A stretch of 64,000 nucleotides of DNA, from positions 306,501 to 370,500 of the forward strand of contig NZ_CP044012.1 of assembly GCF_016864555.1 (NCBI RefSeq), read 5' to 3'. A program made the translations under genes and the position numbers. Shown here piece after piece: positions 35,947-46,124 of this stretch. The notes below the pieces were generated by a model. It made no database searches, was not told the DNA's origin, and worked only from the letters and a program-made list of their open reading frames with translations. Origin of the DNA: Sinorhizobium sp. BG8. Its GTDB lineage: Bacteria > Pseudomonadota > Alphaproteobacteria > Rhizobiales > Rhizobiaceae. Each line of letters begins with the position of its first letter. Position 1 is the first letter of the stretch.

Positions 35947-36981
35947 TTACTTCTGCAGTTCTGTCCAGATCTTGGTGTAGAGCTGCTGGACTTCCGGCGG
36001 GCAGGCGAGGTTGAACTTGCCGGCTGCCTTGAACTCTTCCGGGATGACGATCTCGGGCGCAGCTTTCATGTCTTCCGGCATGAAGGCCTCCGAACCCTTG
36101 ATGCCATTCGCATAACGGGCGAAGGACGACAGCATCGCTGCGTTTTCCGGATCCATGATGAAGTTCAGGAACAGCTTGGCGTTCTCGACGTTCTTGGCGT
36201 CCTTCAGGATGGCAGCATTATCCATCCAGATCGGATAGCCTTCCTTGGGATAGCCATAGGCAACGTTCTCGTTCTGGAGACGCGAACGGAAGGATGCGCC
36301 GTTCCAGTTCGTGCCGGCCGAGAGGTCGCCCTTGGAGTACTTCTCGATGTTGCCGTAGTCCATCGAGATCCACTTGGGCTTCGCGGCCAAAAGAAGCTCG
36401 CGCGCCTTCTTCAGCACGGTGAGATCGCCGGTGCAGGGCTCTCCACCCGCATAGGTCACCACCATATGCATGACATCGGCCATTTCAGGCAGCACGTTGA
36501 CCTTGCCGACGAGCTCCGGCGGTGGGTCCATGAAGATCGCCGAGGTGTTGATGTCGCCGTGATAGACCGCCTTGTTGACGGTCACGCCGGTCGTGCCCCA
36601 CTGCCACGGAACCGAATAGTGGCGCCCCTGGTCGAAGGGAACGTCGACCCACTTCGGATCGACGTTCTTGAAGTTTTCCATTTCGTCGGGGCGAGATTCG
36701 AGCAGCAGGCCCTCGGAGATGAAGATCGGCATGGCGCTTGCCGAGGGAACGACGATGTCAAACCCGTGGCCGCCCTGACGAACCTTGGCCAGCGCGGTGT
36801 CGTTGGAATCGTAGTCAGTGATCGTCACCTTGACCTTGTAGGTATCCTCGAATTTCTTGATCATCTCCGGGCTGGTGTAGTTGCCCCAGTTGAAGATGTT
36901 GAGCTCACCCTCCGCATGGGCAACCGCCGTCGATGCGAGAAGCCCCAAGGCAAGCGTTGCAAGTCCCACTTTACGCGTCAT
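35947..36981 (-). CDS. periplasmic polyamine-type binding protein (PotD/PotF family)
   Basis: The 344-residue protein has a Sec signal peptide ([21 protein letters not shown]) and a binding domain with the PotD-like opening [19 protein letters not shown] and [17 protein letters not shown] box precedes the ATG. Its permease and ATPase genes lie upstream, so here the binding protein comes fourth in the operon, unlike the other two importers. It is the most PotF-like binding protein in the window, so putrescine or a related diamine is a good guess. Confidence 0.92.
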   Translation of the reverse strand: MTRKVGLATLALGLLASTAVAHAEGELNIFNWGNYTSPEMIKKFEDTYKVKVTITDYDSNDTALAKVRQGGHGFDIVVPSASAMPIFISEGLLLESRPDEMENFKNVDPKWVDVPFDQGRHYSVPWQWGTTGVTVNKAVYHGDINTSAIFMDPPPELVGKVNVLPEMADVMHMVVTYAGGEPCTGDLTVLKKARELLLAAKPKWISMDYGNIEKYSKGDLSAGTNWNGASFRSRLQNENVAYGYPKEGYPIWMDNAAILKDAKNVENAKLFLNFIMDPENAAMLSSFARYANGIKGSEAFMPEDMKAAPEIVIPEEFKAAGKFNLACPPEVQQLYTKIWTELQK

Positions 36982-37000
36982 TGCTGTTCTCCTGGTTGAA

Positions 37001-37813
37001 TTATTCGTTGTCTTTCCGAGATGGCCTGCTGAGGAAGAAGAAGATCGTGACGATCGCCAGCGACAGCAGCAGGAAAACGGTGGATATGGCGTTCATCTCC
37101 GGCGTCACGTTGCGACGGAGCTGGCCGAGCATGTAGGTGGGCAACGTGTCCTGGCCGCCGGATTTCACGAACTCGGTGATGACAACGTCATCGAGCGAAA
37201 TCACGAAGGAAAGCATCAACCCGGCCAGAATTCCCGGAAAGAGCAGCGGCAACGTGACATAGCGGAACGCCTTGAAAGGCGTTGCGTAGAGGTCGGCGGC
37301 GGCCCGCTCGAGGGACAGGTCCATGCTCTCCAGCCGCGCCCGGATCGGCAGGTAGGCGAAGGGCACGCAGAAAGCCGCATGGGCGGCAATCAGGTAGCCG
37401 AGCCCGGAATAGCCCGTCCATATCTTGATGCGCGAAAAGACGATGAGCAGCGCGACCGCAGTGACGATCTCCGGCACGAGTAGCGGCAGGTTGATGAAGG
37501 CGTATTTGAACGTGAGCCCGCGATAGGCGGGTGTGCGGGTGGTCGCGAGTGCCGCCATCGTCGCGACCGCGGTGGCGACGATGGCGGCAATGATCGCAAT
37601 CTGAAGCGACCTGAGCGAGGCCTCGATCACCTGTTCGTTCTGCCAGGCGCTCGCAAACCAGCGCAGGGAAAAGCCTTCCCATGTCGCGATCGAGGTTCCT
37701 GCATTGAAGGCGTAGACGACGAGGGTGAAGATCGGCAGGTAGAGGATGAAGAAGCAGAGCATCGCTACTGTCGCGAAGCCGGGCTGCCTCTTGATGGAGA
37801 ATTTCTCAGCCAT
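37001..37813 (-). CDS. ABC importer permease (PotI/PotC-like)
   Basis: The 270-residue protein has six helices and the EAA loop [19 protein letters not shown]. The ATG at 37813 has AGGAGGGAG upstream and overlaps the end of the partner permease gene by eight bases. It forms the channel with the product of the preceding gene. Confidence 0.92.
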   Translation of the reverse strand: MAEKFSIKRQPGFATVAMLCFFILYLPIFTLVVYAFNAGTSIATWEGFSLRWFASAWQNEQVIEASLRSLQIAIIAAIVATAVATMAALATTRTPAYRGLTFKYAFINLPLLVPEIVTAVALLIVFSRIKIWTGYSGLGYLIAAHAAFCVPFAYLPIRARLESMDLSLERAAADLYATPFKAFRYVTLPLLFPGILAGLMLSFVISLDDVVITEFVKSGGQDTLPTYMLGQLRRNVTPEMNAISTVFLLLSLAIVTIFFFLSRPSRKDNE

Positions 37814-38732
37814 GCGCGCTCCCTCCTGCCTTTCCGGCATTGCGGACGTAGAAGAGCATGGCAAAGAGGACGACGATCACCAGCGCCACCGAAAGTGCCG
37901 CGCCGAGCGGCCAGTTGCGCCCCTGGCCGAACTGCAGCTCGATCAGGTTGCCGATCATGAGGTTCTTGCCTCCACCCAGCACGCGGGGGATCACGTAAGA
38001 GGAAAGGGCAGGGATGAAGACGAGGATCGAGCCAGCGATCAGGCCGGGCCTGACCAGCGGAATGATAACGCGGGTCAGCACGCCGAACCGGCTCGCATAG
38101 AGATCGTAGGCCGCTTCAATCAGGCGGAAATCGAGCTTTTCGAGGCTCGCATACAACGGCAGGACCATCAGGGGCAGGAACACGTAGGTCATGCCGAGCA
38201 GGATGGCGAAATCCGTGAACATCATCTGGATCGGCGCGGCTATGACACCCAGTTTCAGGAGCAGCGAGTTGACGATTCCTTCACTGCGGATGACCTCCTG
38301 AATGGCGAAGGCGCGGATCAGCATGTTCGTCCAGAAGGGGATGGTGATGAGAAAGAGCCAGATCGTACGGTTGTGCGGGGGACGCGTCGCGATGAAATAG
38401 GCGGTCGGAAAACCGAGGACCGCGCAAAGAACGGTCGTCACCACCGCGAGCTTGATCGATCGCCAGAAGATCGAGAAATGGGCTGTCGCGAGAGAGACCG
38501 TCTCATCGAAGATGTCGCGGGAAAAGAGAACGTTGAACCAGCCTTCGCTGGAGAATTCCCATTTCACGTCCCCATAATTGCCGGGCGCGAGAAATGAATA
38601 GAGCACGACCACGAGAAGGGGGCCCACGCTCGCCGCCAGGATCAAAAGCAGGGCCGGCGCACTCAGCAGCCACCGGTCGCGGGTTTCTTTCTTGTTTCGG
38701 GCTTCACCGGCTTCCGCTGCACTGACGGCCAT
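37806..38732 (-). CDS. ABC importer permease (PotH/PotB-like)
   Basis: The 308-residue protein starts with a cytoplasmic tail and the helix LLSAPALLLILAASVGPLLV, and carries the EAA loop LIEAAYDLYASRFGVLTRV. It starts two bases after the ATPase stop codon and overlaps the next permease by eight bases. It is the larger of the two channel subunits. Confidence 0.92.
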   Translation of the reverse strand: MAVSAAEAGEARNKKETRDRWLLSAPALLLILAASVGPLLVVVLYSFLAPGNYGDVKWEFSSEGWFNVLFSRDIFDETVSLATAHFSIFWRSIKLAVVTTVLCAVLGFPTAYFIATRPPHNRTIWLFLITIPFWTNMLIRAFAIQEVIRSEGIVNSLLLKLGVIAAPIQMMFTDFAILLGMTYVFLPLMVLPLYASLEKLDFRLIEAAYDLYASRFGVLTRVIIPLVRPGLIAGSILVFIPALSSYVIPRVLGGGKNLMIGNLIELQFGQGRNWPLGAALSVALVIVVLFAMLFYVRNAGKAGGSAHG

Positions 38733-38734
38733 CT

Positions 38735-39834
38735 CTAGTCCTTCAAGATCTGGGCGACGTTTTCATTGACAAGGACGCCGACCCGTTCCCCCTCGGGAAA
38801 GCTGCGGTGACCGCTCCTGGCATTCTGCTCGCGGATTGTGAAAAGCGTTCCGTCGTCGAGACGCACGTGGAAATGCGTGTCGGTGCCGAGATAGACGACA
38901 TTGTCCACGAGGCCGGAAAGCGAAGCCTCCGCGCCGGCTGCGACCGCCTGGGCGTGCTCGGGGCGAATGACGATGCTCACCTTGCCGCTCGGAGTGACAT
39001 CGGCCGGATAGGTCGCGGAAATTTCAGCGCCAGAGGACAGCCTGACCCGGGCGAATTTGGCATCCGCCGAAACGACCGTGGCTTCGAGGAAATTCGTCTC
39101 GCCTATGAAATCCGCCACGAAGCGCTCGGCCGGACGATCGTAGATGTCCCACGGGGTCCCGATCTGCCGCACCGTGCCATGCGACATGACCGCGATCCGG
39201 TCCGACATCGTCAGAGCCTCTTCCTGATCGTGCGTAACGAAGACGAACGTGATGCCCGTTTCGGCCTGAAGTCTTTTCAGCTCGATTTGCATCGATTTGC
39301 GAAGCTTGAGGTCAAGCGCCGACAGAGGCTCGTCGAGCAGCAGCACCTTGGGCCGCGGTGCGAGTGCCCGCGCAAGCGCCACCCGCTGCTGCTGCCCCCG
39401 GAAAGCTGCGCCACCGGATTGTTTCCACGCCCCTCGAGGCGAACCAGCTTCAGCATCTCGCTGACGACCGCTTGGATTTCCGCCTTCGGCTTCCCGAGCA
39501 TCTTCAAGCCGAAGCCGATATTATCGGCGACCGACATGTGCGGAAACAGGGCGTAGTTCTGGAACACCGTGTTGACCGGCCGCTGGTTCGGCAGCAGGCT
39601 CGAAATGTCTCTACCGTCGAGCAGCACATGCCCTTCTGTTGGAAGCTCGAACCCGGCGATCATCCGGAGGAGGGTGGTCTTTCCACAACCGGACGGACCG
39701 AGAAGGGTGAAAAACTCGTTGGCCCTGATGTCGAGGGATACGTTGTCGACGGCCTGAAACGTGCCGAACCACTTCGAGATTCCCTGCATGCCTATGGCTC
39801 CGCCACCGGCACTCTTGGCGTGGATTTGATCCAT
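38735..39834 (-). pseudogene. ABC importer ATPase interrupted by a one-base frameshift
   Basis: The first part ([11 protein letters not shown]... to LSGG) and the second part ([21 protein letters not shown] to the end) together give a full PotA/PotG-type ATPase with Walker [10 protein letters not shown] and Walker B VLLLDEP. They lie in different frames. The break falls exactly in the signature motif, in a run of five C residues at 39395-39399 on the plus strand; adding one would restore [14 protein letters not shown]. The permease and binding-protein genes downstream are intact. A sequencing error in a homopolymer, a real inactivating mutation or phase variation are all possible. Confidence 0.85.
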
Positions 39835-40147
39835 CTGTTCCCCGTTTTATGCCGCCTCCGAAGCCTTGATCCCTTTGGTGACGGGCGGACACCCGGACTC
39901 CCCTCAGACCAAAGTGATAGGCTTACGGAATTTATGATCACAACAAATCATAGTCGGATGAAAACTGTAAAGGGCCATTTTTTGAGCATGCAAAAATAAC
40001 AGCCAAAATTGCATTCCATCAGCACACCACCCTAAGGCTGCACCGGAAGAATGGCACGAAGAAGGCTATACGCCATCCATAAGACAACCGTTCCGGGCAG
40101 AAGATCCTGACCGGAGTGTCTGGAACATGGCCAAAGGGAATCGGCCT
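39835..40147. other. promoter region of the third importer operon
   Basis: The 313-base gap between the ATPase gene and the osmC-like gene holds no open frame worth calling. It contains an inverted repeat ATGATCACAACAAATCAT near 39933-39950 and AT-rich sequence around 39960-40010. These fit a minus-strand promoter with an operator, but no regulator gene is adjacent. Confidence 0.45.
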
Positions 40148-40573
40148 CTAGTCGGAGATGGTGGTCACGAAAGCCGGCGTTGCCCGGATGGTATTGCTCA
40201 CCGTGCAGATCTCTTCTTCCGCTGCTTTCACGATCAAGGCACGCGTTTCGGCGTCGATGTCGCCCTTGATGGTAATGGCGATCTGGAAGGTTTCGACACG
40301 AGACAGTCCCTCAACCGCCTTTTCCCCCGTCACCTCGGCTCGCACTTCCTCAAGACGGCCGAGAAGGCCCATTCGGTTCGCAGCAACACGGGCGCTCATC
40401 GCCAGGCAGGCGGCCAACGATGCATAAAGCAGGTCAAGCGGATTGAACCCGGCTTGAGAAGCACCCGTCACGATCGCGATCTCTCCGCCGGTCGCCGATG
40501 TAACGATCGGGAAGCCTGTACGCCCAAGGACCGCCTCGGCACCCACGGGTCTCTCAGTGATTCTCGGGTCCAT
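40148..40573 (-). CDS. OsmC/Ohr-family protein
   Basis: The 141-residue product has the OsmC-like fold pattern with the two conserved cysteines, Cys56 in LYASLAACLAMSA and Cys123 in EEICTVSNTI. Such proteins reduce organic or fatty-acid hydroperoxides as cytoplasmic dimers. The ATG at 40573 follows GGGAG; the open frame continues upstream to 40657 without a ribosome binding site. It is monocistronic. Some members of this subfamily (YhfA-like) have no proven peroxidase activity. Confidence 0.87.
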   Translation of the reverse strand: MDPRITERPVGAEAVLGRTGFPIVTSATGGEIAIVTGASQAGFNPLDLLYASLAACLAMSARVAANRMGLLGRLEEVRAEVTGEKAVEGLSRVETFQIAITIKGDIDAETRALIVKAAEEEICTVSNTIRATPAFVTTISD

Positions 40574-41200
40574 TCGATTCTCCCTTTTATTCAGCTCGCT
40601 AATTCTACTTCCGAAAAAGACGCGAAGCTGCAAGATTGCTGTCCCGCGTAGTGGCACATTATTCTACTCGGCGCCCGCTGAGCGCCATATCCGCGCCTCA
40701 CCGTCGACCCAATCTCGCCGGACAAATGACGTATTGCCGTGCGCTCGCAAATACTTCCAGATTAGAATACCGCAAACCGAAGGATCAACTCGGGCGTCTT
40801 CTGTCAATACATGACAATGTAGCTAAATAGATCTATGCCTTTTCTCATCTTCTTCGCTGCTCGAAAACACCCTTAAATTGCAGACGCCTACGCTTACATT
40901 GGCGAGCGCAGGTGCATTTCTACCCCGCACCGAAGGGCCGACTTGGGCCGAGACCTTCTGTAACATCAGCTTTCTTTGCTTTGCCAAACCAGGCAGTTGC
41001 GGATGACGTTAAAAGCGTCGATGCGCGGCAAGATGGCGAGCAGGCGTGCGATACACGCCCGCGTATGTTGCATTTACATCACAGCATTAATCATGCCCCA
41101 ATAATAGTCACTCGATGAGAAAGTTGGCATTTACTATGAGCAACACTTCTATATAGAGTCCCCCAACGTTACGTAATGCGACTGCTGGGGACTAGACTCT
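40574..41200. other. long non-coding region upstream of the secretion locus
   Basis: This 627-base stretch is less GC-rich than its surroundings and I find no gene in it. It contains a TGTCA/TGACA inverted repeat near 40800-40813 and a dyad that pairs with the tolC start region. It probably holds the osmC-like and tolC promoters. Confidence 0.5.
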
Positions 41201-41203
41201 ATG
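41152..41203 (+). promoter_or_regulatory. inverted repeat that can sequester the tolC start
   Basis: ATAGAGTC at 41153-41160 pairs with GACTCTAT at 41195-41202, which includes the first two bases of the ATG. Just inside, CCCCA (41161-41165) pairs with TGGGG (41186-41190), which is the likely Shine-Dalgarno sequence. If transcribed whole it would hide the ribosome binding site. A TATATA at 41150-41155 could instead be a -10 box, in which case the dyad would act as DNA. Confidence 0.45.
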
Positions 41204-42643
41204 AATAAGAGAATTTCGTATTTGGCTTCGGCCTATGCATCTGTTTCATTTTTGTTTTTTTCTTTTGGCCCGGCAAATGCAATCACGCTGCACGAAGCGA
41301 TTGAAAAGACCCTGACGGACAACCCGCAGATTATGCAGGCTGCACAGAATCGTGAAGCGGTCGAGTTCGAATTGCGCCAGGCCCGGGGGCTCTATCTGCC
41401 CACAATCGACTTCGATTCAAGCACCGGAGCCCGGCGCCTGGAAGGCCCGACCGAGCGCGCGCTCGGCAACGGACCTGAAGAGCTTTACCCGACCGACGCG
41501 GGCATCACGATCACCCAGACGCTCTTCGACGGCGGTGAGCGACGCGCCGAAGTAGAGGCCCAGGCCTCGCGTGTGGATGGCGCATCGTTCCGGGTGCTTG
41601 AGCGATCCGAATCGCTCGCTCTGCGTGTGGTGCAGGACTATCTCGAATACATGCTGCAGGCACAGATTGTGGCGGAAGCAGGGCAGAACGTCGGCTTCCA
41701 TCGCAACATGATCGGCAACATCAAGCAAAGCATCCAGGGCGGCACGCTGACCGACGCCGACCTGCTGCAGGGTGAGGAACGCCTCTCGTCCGCCCAGGCC
41801 AAGCTTCGGCAGGCCCAGGAGGAACTCGAGGCCGCGAACATCCGGTTCCGCGCGACCGTCGGCCAGCCGATTGGCAAGACGAAGATGCCGCCGCCGATGA
41901 GCAAGTTCCTTCCCGCAACCCTGGACGAGGCAATTTTCGTTGCACGGGAGAACAACCCGCGCGTCTATTCGGCCGGCGCAGATGTCGACGCGGCAGATGC
42001 GAACGTTCGTGGCGCGCGCGCGAACTACCTGCCCAAGGTCTATCTGGAAGGCACGGCGCGCACCGGCAACGACGTCAACGGTGATGAGGGCAACACGAAC
42101 GACCTGCAGGGCCGTATCGTTGCCAAGTGGAATCTCTACCGCGGCGGGATCGATGTGGCGCGCGAGCAGGAGCGTATCCGCCGCGCCAGCGAGCAGCGTT
42201 ACAACCTTCACCAGGTCCACAGAGAAGTGGAAGAATCCGTTCGTTCTTCGTGGAACGAGCGCTCAGCCCGCTCCGATCTCGCCAAGACTCTCGGTGCGCA
42301 GTCCGCGACCAACGCCCAGCTCGTTTCCAGCTACCAGGAGCAGTTCCAGGTTGGGAAGCGTTCGCTGCTCGACGTTCTGGACGCACAGAACACCAAGTTC
42401 AACGTGGGCGTCCTCGCCAAGACCGCGCAGTACGCTTCGCTTTTCGCGCAGTACAAGATTCTCGCTGCAAGCGGCAGCCTCGTGAAGAGCCTCGGGCTCA
42501 AGGCGGTATCGCAGTCCGATGCCTATGCGCGCCAGGAGTTCGGCGTCCAGTCGCTCGGTGACAACCCGGGCTACAAGGAAATCGATTCGCACCAGACTGC
42601 CGACATGCCGATAGATCTACTGACACCTATCAGACAGAAATAG
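41201..42643 (+). CDS. TolC-family outer-membrane channel of a type I secretion system
   Basis: The 480-residue protein has a signal peptide ending in PANA-IT and the two repeated coiled-coil/beta-barrel halves of TolC (ITLHEAIEKTLTDNPQIMQA and ATLDEAIFVARENNPRVYSA). It forms the trimeric outer-membrane exit duct. It is the first gene of a run that continues with an ABC exporter and an HlyD-like adaptor, so it should serve the adhesin encoded downstream. The closest named analogue is LapE/AggA. A dyad covers its ribosome binding site. Confidence 0.93.
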   Translation: MNKRISYLASAYASVSFLFFSFGPANAITLHEAIEKTLTDNPQIMQAAQNREAVEFELRQARGLYLPTIDFDSSTGARRLEGPTERALGNGPEELYPTDAGITITQTLFDGGERRAEVEAQASRVDGASFRVLERSESLALRVVQDYLEYMLQAQIVAEAGQNVGFHRNMIGNIKQSIQGGTLTDADLLQGEERLSSAQAKLRQAQEELEAANIRFRATVGQPIGKTKMPPPMSKFLPATLDEAIFVARENNPRVYSAGADVDAADANVRGARANYLPKVYLEGTARTGNDVNGDEGNTNDLQGRIVAKWNLYRGGIDVAREQERIRRASEQRYNLHQVHREVEESVRSSWNERSARSDLAKTLGAQSATNAQLVSSYQEQFQVGKRSLLDVLDAQNTKFNVGVLAKTAQYASLFAQYKILAASGSLVKSLGLKAVSQSDAYARQEFGVQSLGDNPGYKEIDSHQTADMPIDLLTPIRQK

Positions 42644-42669
42644 AGCGCTGCCCGCTCGGACTGGAAGCC

Positions 42670-44832
42670 ATGTTGGATTACGTAAGCAGGAGTTCCGGCA
42701 GCCGCGCGCAGCAGACGTTCAGAAATGCATTCAAGTCCATAGCGGCCTTCTACGGTCGCCCGAGTTCCGACACGGTGCTGTTTTCCGGCGTACCGGAGGA
42801 GGACATCGAGTCCGCGCAATTCGACGACGTGGAGCGCCTGGCGGAACGCATCGGCCTTCAATGCATCCATCATTCTGAACGGGATTGCCGGCGGGGCGAT
42901 TTCGAATGCCCGGCGATCGTCATGCTTGCCGACGGCAGTGCATTGCCGCTGCTCGAAGCGCAGGAAGACGGCTCCTTCGTATTTGATCTCGTTCGCGACG
43001 TGGACGCGCCGCCGGCGCTCACGCGTGAAGAGCTCTTCGAGATGAAGCCTGTCGGGGCGTTCAGCTTCACGCTTCACTACGAGAACGCGTCCGAAGACGG
43101 TGTCGTCGGCACCGCGCAAGAAATTGAGCGGCGGCACTGGCTCTCGACCACGCTCGCTCCCTACTGGCGGACCTACCTGAGGGTTATCGCGGCCGCGCTA
43201 TTCATCAACATCATCGCGCTCGGCTCACCGCTGTTCGTAATGAACGTCTACGACCGGGTTCTGCCGAACAAGGCGATCCCCACTCTCTGGGTTCTCGCGA
43301 TCGGCATCTCGCTCGCGTATCTCTTCGATTTCCTGCTCAAGACCGCACGCTCAGCTCTTATAGACTATGCCGGCCGCAAGGCCGACATGCGTCTTTCGCA
43401 GTTGCTCTTCGACAAGGTGCTGAATTCCACAATGGCGTCCCGGCCACTGTCGACCGGTGAATATGCCAGCCGCGTCAGCCAGTATGAGTTCGTTCGCGAG
43501 TTCTTCACTTCGAACACGATCGGCGTGATGATCGACAGCTTCTTCGTGTTCATCTTCCTGGCGGTCATATTCTTTATCGCGGGTTGGCTGGTCGTGATCC
43601 CGGCTGTCGCCTTCCTGCTGGCGATCGCCATCGGGTTCCATGCCCAGCACAAGATCGGGCGGCGCATGGCCGCGGCCGCCAACGAGTCCGCACGTCGGCA
43701 GTCGCTGCTGATTGAGGCGATATCCACCATCGAGACCATCAAGAGCCTGCGGGCGGAAGCTCCGATGCTCCGCCGCTGGCAGGAACTGACGCACCACTCT
43801 TCCCGTACCAGCGAAGAGATCAAGCATATCTCGTCCAATGCGGTAAACGCGACACAGTTTCTGCAGCAGATGGTGAGCGTGGCCATCGTCGTCGCCGGAA
43901 CCTACGAGTTTTCGGAGGGACGCATCGCGATGGGTGCAATCATTGCGGCCGTGATGCTTTCTGGAAGGGCAGGCGCACCGCTCGGCCAGATCACCATGAC
44001 GCTTGCGCGTTTCCGGCAGGCGACGTTGTCGCTACGCATCCTGAACAAGATCATGGAACAGCCGGAGGACCGGCCGGTGACCGCCGGCTTCGTCAACCGC
44101 CGCATTGCCCAGGGCAGCTTCAGCTTCCAGAACGTCGTGTTCCAGTATCCCGGTTCGGATCACCCCGTCCTGAACGGCCTTTCCTTCACCGCCACGGCCG
44201 GCGAACGCATTGGCATCATCGGACGTATCGGCTCCGGCAAGACGACCCTGAGCCGCCTCATGGGCGGCCTCTATCCGCCGACGTCGGGTCGCATCCTCAT
44301 CGATGGCGTGGATATTCGCCAGTACCACATGGCGGAAGTGCGCAGCGCCGTTGCTGTTGCCGGCCAGTCGTCCGAGCTCTTTTCCGGGACGGTCAAGGAA
44401 AACCTTCTCTTCGGCAAATCGGACGCCACCGACGAGGAACTGCTGGCAGTCGCCAGGATGACTGGCGTCGACGAGTTCGTCGCCTCCCACCCACGCGGCT
44501 TCGACATGCCGGTCGGCGAACGCGGCACCAATCTTTCCAGCGGCCAGAAACAGGCATTGACGATTGCCCGCCTGCTCCTTGCCAAACCCAAGATCGTCTT
44601 CCTCGATGAACCCTCAGGCGCAATGGATCTCGCCAGCGAACGGCATCTGATCGCGCGCCTCAATGGTGCGTTCGAAAAGGATACCACCCTGGTGATCGCG
44701 ACACACCGTTTCAGCATGCTCGATCTCGTCGACCGCCTGATCGTCGTGGACAAGGGCCGTATTGTTGCCGATGGCCCGAAACGCAGCGTGATCGAGGCAA
44801 TGCAGCGCGGCAAGCCCACGGAGCAACAGTGA
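42670..44832 (+). CDS. type I secretion ABC transporter (LapB/RtxB-like)
   Basis: The 720-residue protein combines a C39-peptidase-like N-terminal domain, six membrane helices from about residue 160 to 450 (YLRVIAAALFINIIALGSPL onward), and an ATPase with Walker A GRIGSGKTT at 518-526, signature LSSGQKQAL and Walker B IVFLDEP. The N-terminal domain has no catalytic Cys at the usual place, so it should bind rather than cut the substrate, as in RTX and LapA exporters. It overlaps the adaptor gene by four bases. Confidence 0.95.
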   Translation: MLDYVSRSSGSRAQQTFRNAFKSIAAFYGRPSSDTVLFSGVPEEDIESAQFDDVERLAERIGLQCIHHSERDCRRGDFECPAIVMLADGSALPLLEAQEDGSFVFDLVRDVDAPPALTREELFEMKPVGAFSFTLHYENASEDGVVGTAQEIERRHWLSTTLAPYWRTYLRVIAAALFINIIALGSPLFVMNVYDRVLPNKAIPTLWVLAIGISLAYLFDFLLKTARSALIDYAGRKADMRLSQLLFDKVLNSTMASRPLSTGEYASRVSQYEFVREFFTSNTIGVMIDSFFVFIFLAVIFFIAGWLVVIPAVAFLLAIAIGFHAQHKIGRRMAAAANESARRQSLLIEAISTIETIKSLRAEAPMLRRWQELTHHSSRTSEEIKHISSNAVNATQFLQQMVSVAIVVAGTYEFSEGRIAMGAIIAAVMLSGRAGAPLGQITMTLARFRQATLSLRILNKIMEQPEDRPVTAGFVNRRIAQGSFSFQNVVFQYPGSDHPVLNGLSFTATAGERIGIIGRIGSGKTTLSRLMGGLYPPTSGRILIDGVDIRQYHMAEVRSAVAVAGQSSELFSGTVKENLLFGKSDATDEELLAVARMTGVDEFVASHPRGFDMPVGERGTNLSSGQKQALTIARLLLAKPKIVFLDEPSGAMDLASERHLIARLNGAFEKDTTLVIATHRFSMLDLVDRLIVVDKGRIVADGPKRSVIEAMQRGKPTEQQ

Positions 44833-46121
44833 ACGCGAACACGCTCGATCGCCCGCCCTTCTTCGCCAGAGCAATTCTCGGCATCGTCGCCTTGCTCGTC
44901 GCCACCTTCATCGCCTGGGCCACCCTCGCGGAAGTTGACGAGATTGCGCGGGGCGACGGCAAGGTCATTCCGATATCGAAGACGCAGATCGTCCAGTCGA
45001 GCGAGCCAGGCATCGTCCAGGAAATCGCTGTCTCGCTGGGCCAGGTCGTGAAGAAGGGCCAGCTTCTCGTTCAGCTGAACAACACGACGACCTCGTCGAC
45101 GCTCGGCGAATCCGTGGCCAAGTCCCGCGCACTGCAGGCCAAGATCGAACGCCTCAAACTGCAGGAGGCCGGCGAGTACGACGGCCAGTTCATCTGCCCG
45201 CCGGATATCCTGGCAGCGGCGCGTGCCGTCTGCGACAACGAACAGATGTTGTTTTCCGCCACCAAGGCCAACTACCTCAACAAGGTTTCGGTTCTCCAGG
45301 AACGGCTGAAGCAGCGCCAGACCGAGCTGAGCGAAGCGCACGCCAATATCGATCGCCTCAAGGAGAACATCACGGCGACCGAAGGCGAGCGCGACCTGAT
45401 CGGGCCGCTTGCGAAAAAGAAGCTGGTCGCCCAGACGGAAGTGCTGCGCATCGAACGCGATCTCACCGACCAGCGTGGCCAGCTCAAAGTGTATGAGGAA
45501 AGCCTTCAGCGCCTCGAAGGTGCAGTAGAGGAGGCTCGCCTGCAGGTTGGCGAACTGACCCTCGAACTCCGCCAGGAGGCGCTGAGTGAAAAGGCCCAGA
45601 CGCTCGCCGAACTCGGTATCGTCGAAGAAACGATCCGCGGCGCCTCGGACCGGGTCAATCGCACCGACATCCGTTCGCCGGTCGACGGTATCGTCAACAC
45701 CCTCGACGTCAACACGATCGGCGCCTATGTCGAGCCCGGCAAGGTGATCGCCGGCGTCGTTCCGACGGCGGATACCTTGCTCGTCGAGGCCCGCATATCG
45801 CCCCGGGATGTCGCATTCGTCCGCCGCGGGCAACCCGCCATCATCAAGGTGACGGCGTACGACTTCTCGATTTTCGGCGGCTTGGAAGGGGAGGTGGTCA
45901 ACGTCTCGGCCGACAGCCTTGTCGAAAAGGAGAAAGGCGAAGCCTACTACCTCGTGCAGGCCAAGACCAATCGTTCGGCCCTGGAGCGCAACGGCAAGAG
46001 CTACCCGATCATGCCGGGCATGGTGACCTCCGTCGAGATCCTCACCGGACGCAAGACAATTATCAGCTATCTCCTGAAGCCGATCAACAAGGCCCGCTCC
46101 GAAGCACTGACGGAGCGCTGA
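44829..46121 (+). CDS. HlyD-family membrane-fusion protein (LapC-like)
   Basis: The 430-residue protein has one N-terminal transmembrane helix (ILGIVALLVATFIAWATLAE), a lipoyl/barrel-sandwich segment with IVQSSEPGIVQEIAVSLGQV, a long coiled coil from about residue 95 to 270, and a C-terminal beta-barrel (MPGMVTSVEILTGRKTIISY). It links the inner-membrane exporter with the TolC-like channel. The GTG start overlaps the exporter stop as GTGA. Confidence 0.94.
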   Translation: MNANTLDRPPFFARAILGIVALLVATFIAWATLAEVDEIARGDGKVIPISKTQIVQSSEPGIVQEIAVSLGQVVKKGQLLVQLNNTTTSSTLGESVAKSRALQAKIERLKLQEAGEYDGQFICPPDILAAARAVCDNEQMLFSATKANYLNKVSVLQERLKQRQTELSEAHANIDRLKENITATEGERDLIGPLAKKKLVAQTEVLRIERDLTDQRGQLKVYEESLQRLEGAVEEARLQVGELTLELRQEALSEKAQTLAELGIVEETIRGASDRVNRTDIRSPVDGIVNTLDVNTIGAYVEPGKVIAGVVPTADTLLVEARISPRDVAFVRRGQPAIIKVTAYDFSIFGGLEGEVVNVSADSLVEKEKGEAYYLVQAKTNRSALERNGKSYPIMPGMVTSVEILTGRKTIISYLLKPINKARSEALTER

Positions 46122-46124
46122 CGG

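Noticed and set aside
40557-40830. Open frames upstream of the tolC-like gene
   Set aside because: The short plus-strand frames overlap the osmC-like start, lack ribosome binding sites and look like random translation.
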